Below are positions 44,005 to 52,197 of a stretch of DNA of 64,000 nucleotides, piece after piece. Made by a program: the position numbers and the translations under genes. Within the stretch, counting starts at the first letter, position 1; each line of letters starts with the position of its first letter. The notes under the pieces are model-generated. The model was not told where the DNA came from. It saw only the letters and a program-made list of their open reading frames with translations, and ran no database searches. Source of the stretch: Bacteroidales bacterium (GTDB taxonomy: Bacteria > Bacteroidota > Bacteroidia > Bacteroidales > VadinHA17); the NCBI GenBank assembly GCA_022865305.1, contig JALHSP010000088.1, forward strand, positions 1 to 64,000, in the 5' to 3' direction.

Positions 44005-44353
44005 CAGGATAATGCACTAAGGTAGGTTCTCAGAACAATCATTTTATAACTTTAATAAAGAGTGAATTATGGACATTATCTCAAGTATTAATTGATGTTA
44101 ATGCTTTAATTATCAGTTAGTTAATGAGATATACACTTTCAATTATGTGAACTAACTGCGAGATAATACTAATTTTGTATATGGTTTTCTATAAACATGA
44201 TAATCTTTTGCACAGAAAAATATATTTTAAGGACCGTTTAAATCATCAGGTATTTTTTAATGAGTTTTAAACATTGTGGTAGATTAGTGGTGAAACTTAT
44301 AAAAATAAATAAACGCAATCAACTGATATAATGTTAATTGCGTTTAATAAAGG
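44005..44353. other. Intergenic AT-rich region, no gene
   Basis: This is the DNA between the tRNA-fragment region and the 3' end of tRNA-Pro. I find no supported gene, promoter or repeat in it. The reading frame that runs 43735-44004 beside it crosses the tRNA fragment and is not trusted. Confidence 0.4.
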
Positions 44354-44427
44354 TCGGGGTGAGAAGACTCGAACTTCCGACCTCCACGTCCCGAACGTGG
44401 CGCGCTAACCAACTGTGCTACACCCCG
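44354..44427 (-). tRNA. tRNA-Pro (anticodon CGG)
   Basis: The complement folds as a full cloverleaf of 74 bases: acceptor CGGGGTG with CACCCCG and discriminator A, D-arm with AGTTGGTTAGC, anticodon stem CCACG-TTCGGGA-CGTGG giving anticodon CGG, and T-arm GGAAG-TTCGAGT-CTTCT closing normally. CCA is not encoded. It reads proline codon CCG. Its 3' end lies to the left, toward the degraded region, and 13 bases of that end recur at 34745. Confidence 0.93.
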
Positions 44428-44493
44428 AAAATAAGCTGGAAGACAAAATTAATAAAATTTTGTAATCTTTACATCCTTAATCATCCCTGCTCA

Positions 44494-45684
44494 ATGAATA
44501 AACAAAACAGGATCCTTTCAATTGATATTATGCGAGGTCTTACTCTGCTCCTTATGCTGTTTGTAAACGACCTGAATATGAAAGTTGCTCCTTCATGGCT
44601 TGGTCATATGGACGCTGATTTTGACGGCATGGGGCTGGCTGACTGGGTATTTCCAGGATTTCTTTTTATTGTCGGAATGGCTATCCCGTTTGCATTTTCA
44701 AAGAGATTTTCAAGGGGAGACTCAATTCATGATATCAGCAGTCACATACTGACAAGATCTCTTAGCCTTATCATTATCGGAGTGCTCATGCTCAATACCG
44801 GCAGGGTTAATCCTGAGCTGACAGGTTTTAGTAAAAGCTTATGGGCGCTATTAATGTATATTGCTGTATTTCTCTTTTGGAATGATTATCCTGATAAGGA
44901 AAACAAATTTTTTACAATAACAGGGCTAAAACTGGCAGGACTTGGAATTTTAATTTTCCTGGTCTTTAAATTCAGGTCGGGTGAACCTGAAAATAATGGT
45001 TCCCTGATTACAGGCTGGTGGGGTATTCTTGGACTTATTGGATGGGGATATCTTGTTTCTGCTTTTACTTACCTAGTTTGCCGGGATTCAATTTTCAAAA
45101 CAGCGGTTGTTACAGTTTTTTTCCTTGCAATGAATATGCTTTCAGGGTGGAATTTACTTGATTATCTCAACCCTGCGAAACCTTATTTCGGAGTTATTAT
45201 CGACGGGAACGTTCCATTTATCGTATTAACAGGATTACTTGCAGGACTTATTATCAAAAAATTACCTTCAACGGAATTTAAAACCATTATTCCCGTTTTT
45301 GTTGGTCTCGGAATCTTATGCATTATCTCAGGATTTGTTTTGCGAAACTGGTTTATCATCTCAAAAATAAAGGCTGCACCCAGCTGGGGCATGATATGCA
45401 ATGGAATCAGCTTCCTGTTATTCATACTTATTTACTGGATTGTCGATGTGAAGAATAAAAATACATGGGCTGCATTCTTAAAACCTGCTGCGGAAAACTC
45501 ACTTACAACTTATCTTGCACCTGACATTCTTTATCATCTGATTTGGATGTCAGGGCTTCCTGTACTTATTTACAAGCAATCATCCGAACCTCTGATAGTG
45601 GTTGCCGGTTCAATAATATGGGCTCTGCTTATGGCCGGACTGACAGCTTTGCTGGCACGAATTAATATCAGGCTGAAGCTTTAA
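44494..45684 (+). CDS. DUF5009/heparan-alpha-glucosaminide N-acetyltransferase-like membrane protein
   Basis: I set the start at ATG 44494 (MNKQNRILSIDIMRGLTLLL); the open frame begins at 44338, but that part crosses the complement of tRNA-Pro and is not real. The 396-residue protein has about ten membrane helices, a SIDIMRG start and LADWVFPGFLFIVGMAIPFAF, the marks of the HGSNAT/NagX-like acyltransferase group. It probably transfers acetyl groups across the membrane to a sugar. It converges with the GH92 gene, a common partner in glycan loci. Confidence 0.87.
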   Translation: MNKQNRILSIDIMRGLTLLLMLFVNDLNMKVAPSWLGHMDADFDGMGLADWVFPGFLFIVGMAIPFAFSKRFSRGDSIHDISSHILTRSLSLIIIGVLMLNTGRVNPELTGFSKSLWALLMYIAVFLFWNDYPDKENKFFTITGLKLAGLGILIFLVFKFRSGEPENNGSLITGWWGILGLIGWGYLVSAFTYLVCRDSIFKTAVVTVFFLAMNMLSGWNLLDYLNPAKPYFGVIIDGNVPFIVLTGLLAGLIIKKLPSTEFKTIIPVFVGLGILCIISGFVLRNWFIISKIKAAPSWGMICNGISFLLFILIYWIVDVKNKNTWAAFLKPAAENSLTTYLAPDILYHLIWMSGLPVLIYKQSSEPLIVVAGSIIWALLMAGLTALLARINIRLKL

Positions 45685-45705
45685 ATTGTTAACCCGGGAA
45701 ACATG

Positions 45706-48027
45706 TTACTTCTCGCTGCTCATGGAATAGGGATATGCATCTTCATTTATACCTCTTCTATAATCGGGTTTATTGCTCATATCAAACAGAAGCTTGCCGC
45801 CCTTCTGAAGCTCACTGTGCCGGATGTAGTTCTTATCTAAAGTCTTACCATTGAGCTTAATAGCCCAAACATAAACATTTTGCTTACTGTTCCCGGGTGC
45901 TTCTATGACAAGTTCTTTGCCATTTTCAAAATTCAGTATTGCTTTATTAAACAACGGAGAACCTAAAACATATTCATCAGTTCCGGGAGTCACGGGGTAA
46001 AATCCAAGAGCTGAGAATACATACCATGCGGAAGTCTGCCCGTTATCTTCATCGCCGCAATATCCGTCCGGAGTATAATTGTACAGTTTGTCGAGAACCT
46101 CACGTATCCGGCATTGAGATTTCCATGGCTGACCGGCATAATTATAGAGGTATATCATATGCTGGATGGGTTGATTACCATGTGCATAATTGCCCATATT
46201 CATGATCTGCATTTCGCGTATTTCATGGATCACAAGGCCATAATAAGAATAGTCGAAAACTGGTGGTACCTCAAAGATTGAATCAAGCTTTGCAGCGAAC
46301 TTTTCCCTTCCTCCCATCAGATCTGCAAGTCCTGCAATATCCTGAAATACGCTCCATGTATAATTCCAGCTGTTGCCTTCTGTAAAAGCATCTCCCCATT
46401 TATACGGGCTGAAAGGTGACTGAAATGTGCCGTCTTCATTACGCCCACGCATAAGCTTTCTGCCGGGATCAAATACGTTTTTATAATTCATTGCCCTCTT
46501 TGCAAACAGGTTAATCTCTTCTTCAGGACGATCAAGTACTTTTGCAAGCTTCCAGATACAGAAATCCGCATATGCATATTCCAGAGTACGGGCAGCATTC
46601 TCATTGATCCCGACATTATAAGGCACATAACCAAGCTTGTTATAGTAAGCGGCCCCAAGTCTTCCAACTGATGAGACAGGTCCGACACTGTCGGTATTTT
46701 TCAGGATCGCCTTATACAGAGTTTCAATATCATACCCTCTGATACCTTTTAAATATGAATCGGTTATGAGTGAGGCTGAATTTGATCCTATCATGCAGTC
46801 GCGATGGCCGGGACTTGCCCATTCCGGAAGCCAGCCGCTCTCTTTATATGTATTTACCAACCCTTCCATTATCCTGCTGTTCAGTTCAGGATACATTAAT
46901 GTTGTAAAAGGGAAAAGAGCTCTGAAGGTATCCCAGAATCCATTATCAGTGAACATATAACCGGGAAGAACCTCACCGTTATAAGGACTGTAATGAATGA
47001 CTTCATTCTTTTCATTTAATTCATAAAAACTCCGCGGAAACAAAATCATTCGGTACAGACATGAGTAAAATGTCCTTTGCTGGTCGATAGTGCCTCCTTC
47101 AACTCTAATCCGGTTGAGCTCTTTATTCCAGGCATCTTTCCCCTCCTTCCTTATTTGCTCAAAATCCTTTCCGCCTGTCTCACGTTTCAGGTTCAGTTCA
47201 GCCTGTTCAGGGCTGATGAATGATGAAGCAACATAAACATTTATCTTTTCACCTCTGCCAGTTTTAAATCCCAGAACTGCCCCTGTATGATTGCTTTCTT
47301 CAGTTAATTTGTCAACATTCAGTGTATCTCCATGCCATGTATGATTTGAAGTGAAATCCTTATCAAAGACTACAACGAACCAGTTGTGGAAGTTACCCGG
47401 GACTCCTCCGCTATTATTCCGACAGTAACCTGTAACCTTTCGTTCGGACGGAATTATATTTACCATCGATCCTTCATTAAATGCATCCAGCAGGATAAAT
47501 GATGAATCGCTTTCCGGAAATGTAAACCTGAAAATAGCGGCTCGTTCAGTTGGTGTTACTTCAGCAGTTACATCATAATCAGCAAGATAAACACTGTAAT
47601 AATACGGTTTTACTATTTCTGCTTTATGGGAGAACCATGAAGCTCTGTCTGTTTCCTTTAGCTTAAGGGTGCCGGTTTCAGCCATAAGCGAAAAAGCTGC
47701 ATAATCGTTTATCCATGGGCTGGGCTGATGGGTTTGTTTAATGCCCATAATTTTGTTGTCATTATATGTATATGCCCATCCATTGCCCATTACACGGGTT
47801 TGAGGAGTCCAGAAATTCATTCCCCAGGGCAATGCAATGGCAGGATAAGTATTCCCTGTGGAAAGCCTGAATTCAGAATCAGTGCCCATTAAAGGATTTA
47901 CCAGTTCAACAGGATCAAATTCTGTTTCGGTTTTATTTTCCGAACAGCCAATAAGTTGTAAAACAAAAATTGCCGTGAGTATTGTTAAAATATTAACAAT
48001 ACGATTAAAAGAAATATTCTTCCACAT
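45706..48027 (-). CDS. GH92 family alpha-mannosidase lipoprotein
   Basis: A lipobox (LIGC, Cys28) places this 773-residue enzyme in the outer membrane or periplasm. The family marks are VNPLMGTDS at the start, AIALPWGMNFWTPQT, GIKQTHQPSPWINDYA, and near the C-terminus YCGDEDNGQTSAWYVFSALG, which holds the conserved Asp/Glu pair of the calcium-dependent active site. GH92 enzymes remove alpha-1,2-, 1,3-, 1,4- or 1,6-linked mannose; the linkage is not readable. It is a single gene on its strand. Confidence 0.95.
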   Translation of the reverse strand: MWKNISFNRIVNILTILTAIFVLQLIGCSENKTETEFDPVELVNPLMGTDSEFRLSTGNTYPAIALPWGMNFWTPQTRVMGNGWAYTYNDNKIMGIKQTHQPSPWINDYAAFSLMAETGTLKLKETDRASWFSHKAEIVKPYYYSVYLADYDVTAEVTPTERAAIFRFTFPESDSSFILLDAFNEGSMVNIIPSERKVTGYCRNNSGGVPGNFHNWFVVVFDKDFTSNHTWHGDTLNVDKLTEESNHTGAVLGFKTGRGEKINVYVASSFISPEQAELNLKRETGGKDFEQIRKEGKDAWNKELNRIRVEGGTIDQQRTFYSCLYRMILFPRSFYELNEKNEVIHYSPYNGEVLPGYMFTDNGFWDTFRALFPFTTLMYPELNSRIMEGLVNTYKESGWLPEWASPGHRDCMIGSNSASLITDSYLKGIRGYDIETLYKAILKNTDSVGPVSSVGRLGAAYYNKLGYVPYNVGINENAARTLEYAYADFCIWKLAKVLDRPEEEINLFAKRAMNYKNVFDPGRKLMRGRNEDGTFQSPFSPYKWGDAFTEGNSWNYTWSVFQDIAGLADLMGGREKFAAKLDSIFEVPPVFDYSYYGLVIHEIREMQIMNMGNYAHGNQPIQHMIYLYNYAGQPWKSQCRIREVLDKLYNYTPDGYCGDEDNGQTSAWYVFSALGFYPVTPGTDEYVLGSPLFNKAILNFENGKELVIEAPGNSKQNVYVWAIKLNGKTLDKNYIRHSELQKGGKLLFDMSNKPDYRRGINEDAYPYSMSSEK

Positions 48028-48153
48028 TTCATGAGTATTTATAAATTCCCTAGTGAATCTTTAAGTCTTTGCACCTTTGCGGCAAATAAATGCGACCAAG
48101 GCACCAGGTCTTTAAGTTCCACAAAGGGAGGCCTTTGAACAAACATTTTCAAA

Positions 48154-49182
48154 TTAAACAATTTTCAAATTGACCAGTTTTTCGAACACCTTCTCAGGAG
48201 TAAGCCAGTTCATACAAGCAAGGTCACCCCTTCGGCACCTGCCTTTTCCGTATATCGTGCAGGGACGGCAGGTCAGTTCACTGACAGGAATCCTTATGGA
48301 GTAATCATCAGGCTGCTTCCATGCCCCGAAACCTGTTAAAGGATCGGTACCTCCCCATATTGAAATTACCCGTGTACCGACCAGGGAGGCCATATGCATA
48401 TTTGCAGAATCCATGGTTATCATAAAATCCAATTTACTGATAAGGGTAAGCTCCTCATCCAGTCCGTGCTTACCGGCCACAACGGAAGAAGAAATCACTT
48501 TACTCTGAAAGGCAACAAGACGCTCATATTCGTCAATGCCACCAAACAGCCAGAATTTAACTTTTAGCTTTTCAGAAATCAAGTTGAGAAGCCTGACCAT
48601 ATTTTCTTCAGGCCACATTTTGAGAGCATGTTTAGCATAAGGTGCCACACCAATGTTTAGTATCCCGGGGGCACCTAATAGGGCAGAAATTTCCCCTTGT
48701 TTCTCGGTTGCAGGAATTATCCATGGTCCGTCTTCTGGCTGTACAGAGAATCCCGCCCTTGCAAAAACATCATAATATCTCTCGACTGTATGCTTCAGAT
48801 GTATTTTCTTTTTCCCCTTTATTACCTGTCTTTTTTCAGTTCTTCCCTTATCAATAACCGCTACCGGAACTCCTGTGAGTTTAAAAAACCATCTGAGGAA
48901 TTTAGATCTCAAAACATCGTGAAGATCAATAACATAATCTATTCTATATTGTTTTTTTATGTCCCTGAAAAGACGAAATAACCCATATAATCCTTTGTGT
49001 CTTTTTTTAAAATCGGGATAAAAAAGCTGCAGGTTCCGGATGGAACGGAAAAATGATCCAAAAGCAGATTGCGTGACTAATGTGATTTCAATTTGCGGGT
49101 ATTGCTTTAATATCTCTGTGATAACGGGTGCTGCAAGAGCTACGTCACCCATGGATGAGGTACGGATAACAAGGAAACGCAT
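48154..49182 (-). CDS. Glycosyltransferase family 9 (heptosyltransferase-like)
   Basis: I choose ATG 49182 (MRFLVIRTSSMGDVALAAPV), the standard GT9 opening, one base after the stop of the DUF6165 gene; a longer frame starts 30 bases upstream. The C-terminal half has ITMDSANMHMASLVGTRVIS and WGGTDPLTGF, the donor-binding end typical of WaaF/WaaC-like enzymes. The length is 342 residues. It should add heptose or another sugar to lipopolysaccharide core. The C-terminal CRPCTIYGKGRCRRGDLAC cluster is usual for the family. Confidence 0.92.
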   Translation of the reverse strand: MRFLVIRTSSMGDVALAAPVITEILKQYPQIEITLVTQSAFGSFFRSIRNLQLFYPDFKKRHKGLYGLFRLFRDIKKQYRIDYVIDLHDVLRSKFLRWFFKLTGVPVAVIDKGRTEKRQVIKGKKKIHLKHTVERYYDVFARAGFSVQPEDGPWIIPATEKQGEISALLGAPGILNIGVAPYAKHALKMWPEENMVRLLNLISEKLKVKFWLFGGIDEYERLVAFQSKVISSSVVAGKHGLDEELTLISKLDFMITMDSANMHMASLVGTRVISIWGGTDPLTGFGAWKQPDDYSIRIPVSELTCRPCTIYGKGRCRRGDLACMNWLTPEKVFEKLVNLKIV

Positions 49183-49183
49183 T

Positions 49184-49555
49184 TCAATATTCTTCGTAAG
49201 ATTTTTCTTCAATCAGTCCTGAAGATGTTCTGATATTTATTTCCCTTTTTAGCCCGGCTCGTTTATCATTCATTAAATAAACCTGGCGTGCTGTTGAAAT
49301 AAAGTCATCTCCAAAATCCTTTTTCCGCTCCAGATCCCGTATATGATCTTCAATATCCCATAAATCACAATTAATTCTGTAAAGAGCTTCAAATAAGGGA
49401 TCTGATTTACTCATTATTGATGAAGTCACCCGGATAAGTTCATCATATTCCTTTCTCAGGTTTTTAAGCTTGGCTTTATCCCTTATGCGTTCCATTTTTA
49501 TCTGAATAATGGTCAGCTTATCGATGATCTCGCCGTTTGAGACTTCAATTTTCAT
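49184..49555 (-). CDS. DUF6165 family protein
   Basis: The 123-residue protein begins MKIEVSNGEIIDKLTIIQIK and is almost all charged helix. It fits the DUF6165 family, which I recall as often lying next to GT9 glycosyltransferases; here its stop is one base before the GT9 start. That tight coupling suggests a scaffold or regulator for lipopolysaccharide core assembly. No catalytic motif is visible. Confidence 0.8.
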   Translation of the reverse strand: MKIEVSNGEIIDKLTIIQIKMERIRDKAKLKNLRKEYDELIRVTSSIMSKSDPLFEALYRINCDLWDIEDHIRDLERKKDFGDDFISTARQVYLMNDKRAGLKREINIRTSSGLIEEKSYEEY

Positions 49556-49642
49556 AAAGTGTATTATTACTCAAAATTAGTATTATTTCCTGCATGAATT
49601 TTAAATTTTGATCCTCTTTTTCATTGTTATTACTATTTCAAA

Positions 49643-49757
49643 ACCTCACCCCCTCCTGTCCCCCGCTCCCAGGAGAGCGGGGGATGATAATTCATTATTT
49701 TTATTTTCGAACTGTTTTAAGCCCCTCTCTCCTGGGAGAGGGGTTTGGGGAGAGGTG
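49643..49757. repeat. GC-rich double palindrome, copy 2
   Basis: Outer arms CCTCACCCCC (from 49644) and GGGGAGAGGTG (to 49757) are roughly inverted. Inside are two hairpins, CCCCCGCTC with GAGCGGGGG (49670-49684) and CCCCTCTCTCC with GGGAGAGGGG (49722-49743), separated by an AT-rich spacer. The layout matches the copies at 18096, 52084 and 59390. It lies between DUF6165 and priA. Confidence 0.75.
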
Positions 49758-49763
49758 AATTTT

Positions 49764-52052
49764 TCAATACGGATCCACATCAATTGCTATTCTAAGCGAA
49801 GAAGCTCCTTTAAACATTTCAAGCCGTTCAATTGATTCAAGGATAAGTTGCCTGCTTTTTGCGCCAGAAATCTCCTTTTCGATTTTTATGAGGATGGTTT
49901 TAATGTACCATGACTGTATACGCGAAATAAGCGGGTATTCCGGCCCCAGTATTCTTTTCCCGAAAAGTGTTTTCAGGTCACCTCCAAGTATACCTGCATA
50001 ATTGTTTAACTGAGCCCTGTCCTTATGCTTTAAGCTGATCCTTATCATTCGGCAGAAAGGGGGATAATTGAAAGTTTTTCTCTCTTCAGCCTGCATTTTA
50101 AACATGCTTAAATAATCATGCCGTAATACCATCCTGATAATTTTATTTGCAGGATCTGCAGTCTGAATTATTACTTTTCCCTGTTTTTGTCTTCGTCCTG
50201 CTCTTCCGCTTACCTGTTCGAGGAGTTGAAAGCTTCTCTCATGTGCCCTGAAATCGGGGTAATTTAAAAGGTTGTCAGCATTGAGTACTCCGACCACTGT
50301 AAGATTTTCAAAATCTAGGCCTTTGGAGATCATTTGTGTGCCAATAAGAATATCTATGCGTTGTTCTTCAAAAGCCCTGATTATTTTATGAAATGCGTTT
50401 TTATTTCTTGTCGTATCCTGGTCCATTCTTGCAACACGTGCCGATGGAAACACAATTTTTATTTCGTCTTCAATTTTCTCAGTTCCAAATCCCCTTGTAA
50501 CCATTCCCGTTGAATTACAGCTTCCGCACCGTGATGGCAAACTGGTTGTAAAACCGCAGTAATGACAGACCAGTTTATTAATCCCTTTATGATATGTCAG
50601 GTTAACTGCACACTGAATGCATACCGGTATCCAACCGCATTCCGAACATTCTATATATGGAGAAAAACCTCTCCTGTTCTGAAAAAGAATTACCTGTTCA
50701 TTTTTGCCAAGAGCTTCTTCAACAGCATGAAGCAATTCCGGTGTAAAATGTGAAACCATAAGCCTTTTTCTATATGCTTCACGAGTGTTTGCCAGGATGA
50801 TTTCCGGTAGTTTTATTAACCCGTATCTTTCCTTCAGTACTGCGAATCCATATTTCCCCTGAACCACATTGTTATAACTTTCAACAGAGGGAGAAGCTGA
50901 GCCTAGCAGAGTTTTTGCCTTATGGAGTCCAGCCAGAATTATTGCAGAATCCCGTGCGTGATATCTTGGAGCCGGATCGTGCTGCTTATATGAACCGTCA
51001 TGTTCTTCATCTATAATGACCAGTCCGAGGTTACTGAATGGCAGAAAAATTGAGGACCTCACCCCAAGTAATAACCGGTAACCGGTGCAGGGATTCTCAT
51101 CTGCGACTTTCTTCCAGATTTCAACCCTCTCCTGATCGTTAAACCTGGAGTGATAGATGCCGGTAACATTTCCGAAGTGTTTCTTTAACCTTAATATTAT
51201 CTGTGATGTCAGCGCTATTTCAGGCAGCGTATAGAGAACCTGTTTCCCCTTTTTCAGCTGTTCCTCAATGAAATGAATATATATTTCCGTTTTACCGCTC
51301 GAAGTCACTCCGTGAAGTAACGTAATTTCTTTTCCTTTAAATGCATTACATATTGAATTATAAGTAATTAACTGAGCTTCACTCAATTTTCTTAAAGGTT
51401 CAGGAATGTTTTCGGTATTTTTCAGTCTACCCACCTCTATTGAAACAGCTGTTAATATGCTTTTTACCGATAAAACTTCAATAATGCCGGGAGAGGATTC
51501 TGCTTCTTTCAGTAACAAAGATTTCCTGACTGGCTTTATTTCCATTCCTGAGGCATATCCTGTCAGCCTGAGATAAGCAGAAAGCGTTTCATATTGTTTT
51601 GGTGCTCTGGACAGGCTATCCAGAATCTCATTTAATTTCTTTTCGGTAAACTCTGATGCCAGTTTAATAAATGACTCTTCTTTTGGTTTGTATTTTTCAA
51701 TAACAGGGACACTGGTTTCTCCCTCCGGGAAAAATGCTGCCGGCATTGCTGCTTTCATCACTTCTCCCTCGCTGCACATATAATAATCAGAAATCCACTG
51801 CCAGTGTTTTAACTGTATATCATTAACAACAGGCGAGGTATCAATTACATCTTTTACAGGTCTTATATTCTCTATGCCGGGAGTATCGTTATGCAGTCTG
51901 CAGACTACACCGGAATAGAGTTTTTTATTGCCAAACTGGACCAGGACTCTTTTACCTTGTTTTATTGTTTCAGAAAATTCATCAGGGATTAAATAAGTGA
52001 ATCTTCCCCTTATTGCCAGCGGTAAAATAATATCTGCAAACTTGAAAGTCAT
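49764..52052 (-). CDS. priA: Primosomal protein N', replication restart helicase
   Basis: The 762-residue protein has the N-terminal DNA-binding domain (TFKFADIILPLAIRGRFTYL), Walker A GVTSSGKTEIY, DEEH in IDEEHDGSYKQ, eight zinc-binding cysteines (CSECGWIPVCIQC and CHYCGFTTSLPSRCGSC), and GTQMISKGLDFENLTVVGV with the C-terminal helicase motifs. PriA reloads the replisome at stalled forks. Its length and motifs are normal. GC-rich repeats flank both ends. Confidence 0.96.
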   Translation of the reverse strand: MTFKFADIILPLAIRGRFTYLIPDEFSETIKQGKRVLVQFGNKKLYSGVVCRLHNDTPGIENIRPVKDVIDTSPVVNDIQLKHWQWISDYYMCSEGEVMKAAMPAAFFPEGETSVPVIEKYKPKEESFIKLASEFTEKKLNEILDSLSRAPKQYETLSAYLRLTGYASGMEIKPVRKSLLLKEAESSPGIIEVLSVKSILTAVSIEVGRLKNTENIPEPLRKLSEAQLITYNSICNAFKGKEITLLHGVTSSGKTEIYIHFIEEQLKKGKQVLYTLPEIALTSQIILRLKKHFGNVTGIYHSRFNDQERVEIWKKVADENPCTGYRLLLGVRSSIFLPFSNLGLVIIDEEHDGSYKQHDPAPRYHARDSAIILAGLHKAKTLLGSASPSVESYNNVVQGKYGFAVLKERYGLIKLPEIILANTREAYRKRLMVSHFTPELLHAVEEALGKNEQVILFQNRRGFSPYIECSECGWIPVCIQCAVNLTYHKGINKLVCHYCGFTTSLPSRCGSCNSTGMVTRGFGTEKIEDEIKIVFPSARVARMDQDTTRNKNAFHKIIRAFEEQRIDILIGTQMISKGLDFENLTVVGVLNADNLLNYPDFRAHERSFQLLEQVSGRAGRRQKQGKVIIQTADPANKIIRMVLRHDYLSMFKMQAEERKTFNYPPFCRMIRISLKHKDRAQLNNYAGILGGDLKTLFGKRILGPEYPLISRIQSWYIKTILIKIEKEISGAKSRQLILESIERLEMFKGASSLRIAIDVDPY

Positions 52053-52083
52053 AATGCAAAGTAAGAAGAAATAAGGAGAGATT

Positions 52084-52190
52084 GACCCCCCACCCCCCGT
52101 AAAGGGGGGCTAATATTATCAACATATTGAAATACAACTTCACTAATCCCCCTTTCAGGGGGGATGTTGCGAAGCGACAGGGAGGACAAA
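52084..52190. repeat. GC-rich double palindrome, copy 3
   Basis: CCCCCC and GGGGGG around GTAAA form the first hairpin (52094-52109). After about 38 AT-rich bases, CCCCC-TTTCA-GGGGG forms the second (52148-52162). A tail TTGCGAAGCGACAGGGAGG follows. Layout and the flanking ACCCCCCACCCCCC start match copy 1. It lies between priA and the hybrid kinase gene, just before its stop. Confidence 0.75.
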
Positions 52191-52197
52191 TCTAAAA

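Noticed and set aside
44338-44493. N-terminal extension of the DUF5009 protein
   Set aside because: Those codons are the complement of tRNA-Pro; the conserved protein begins at ATG 44494.
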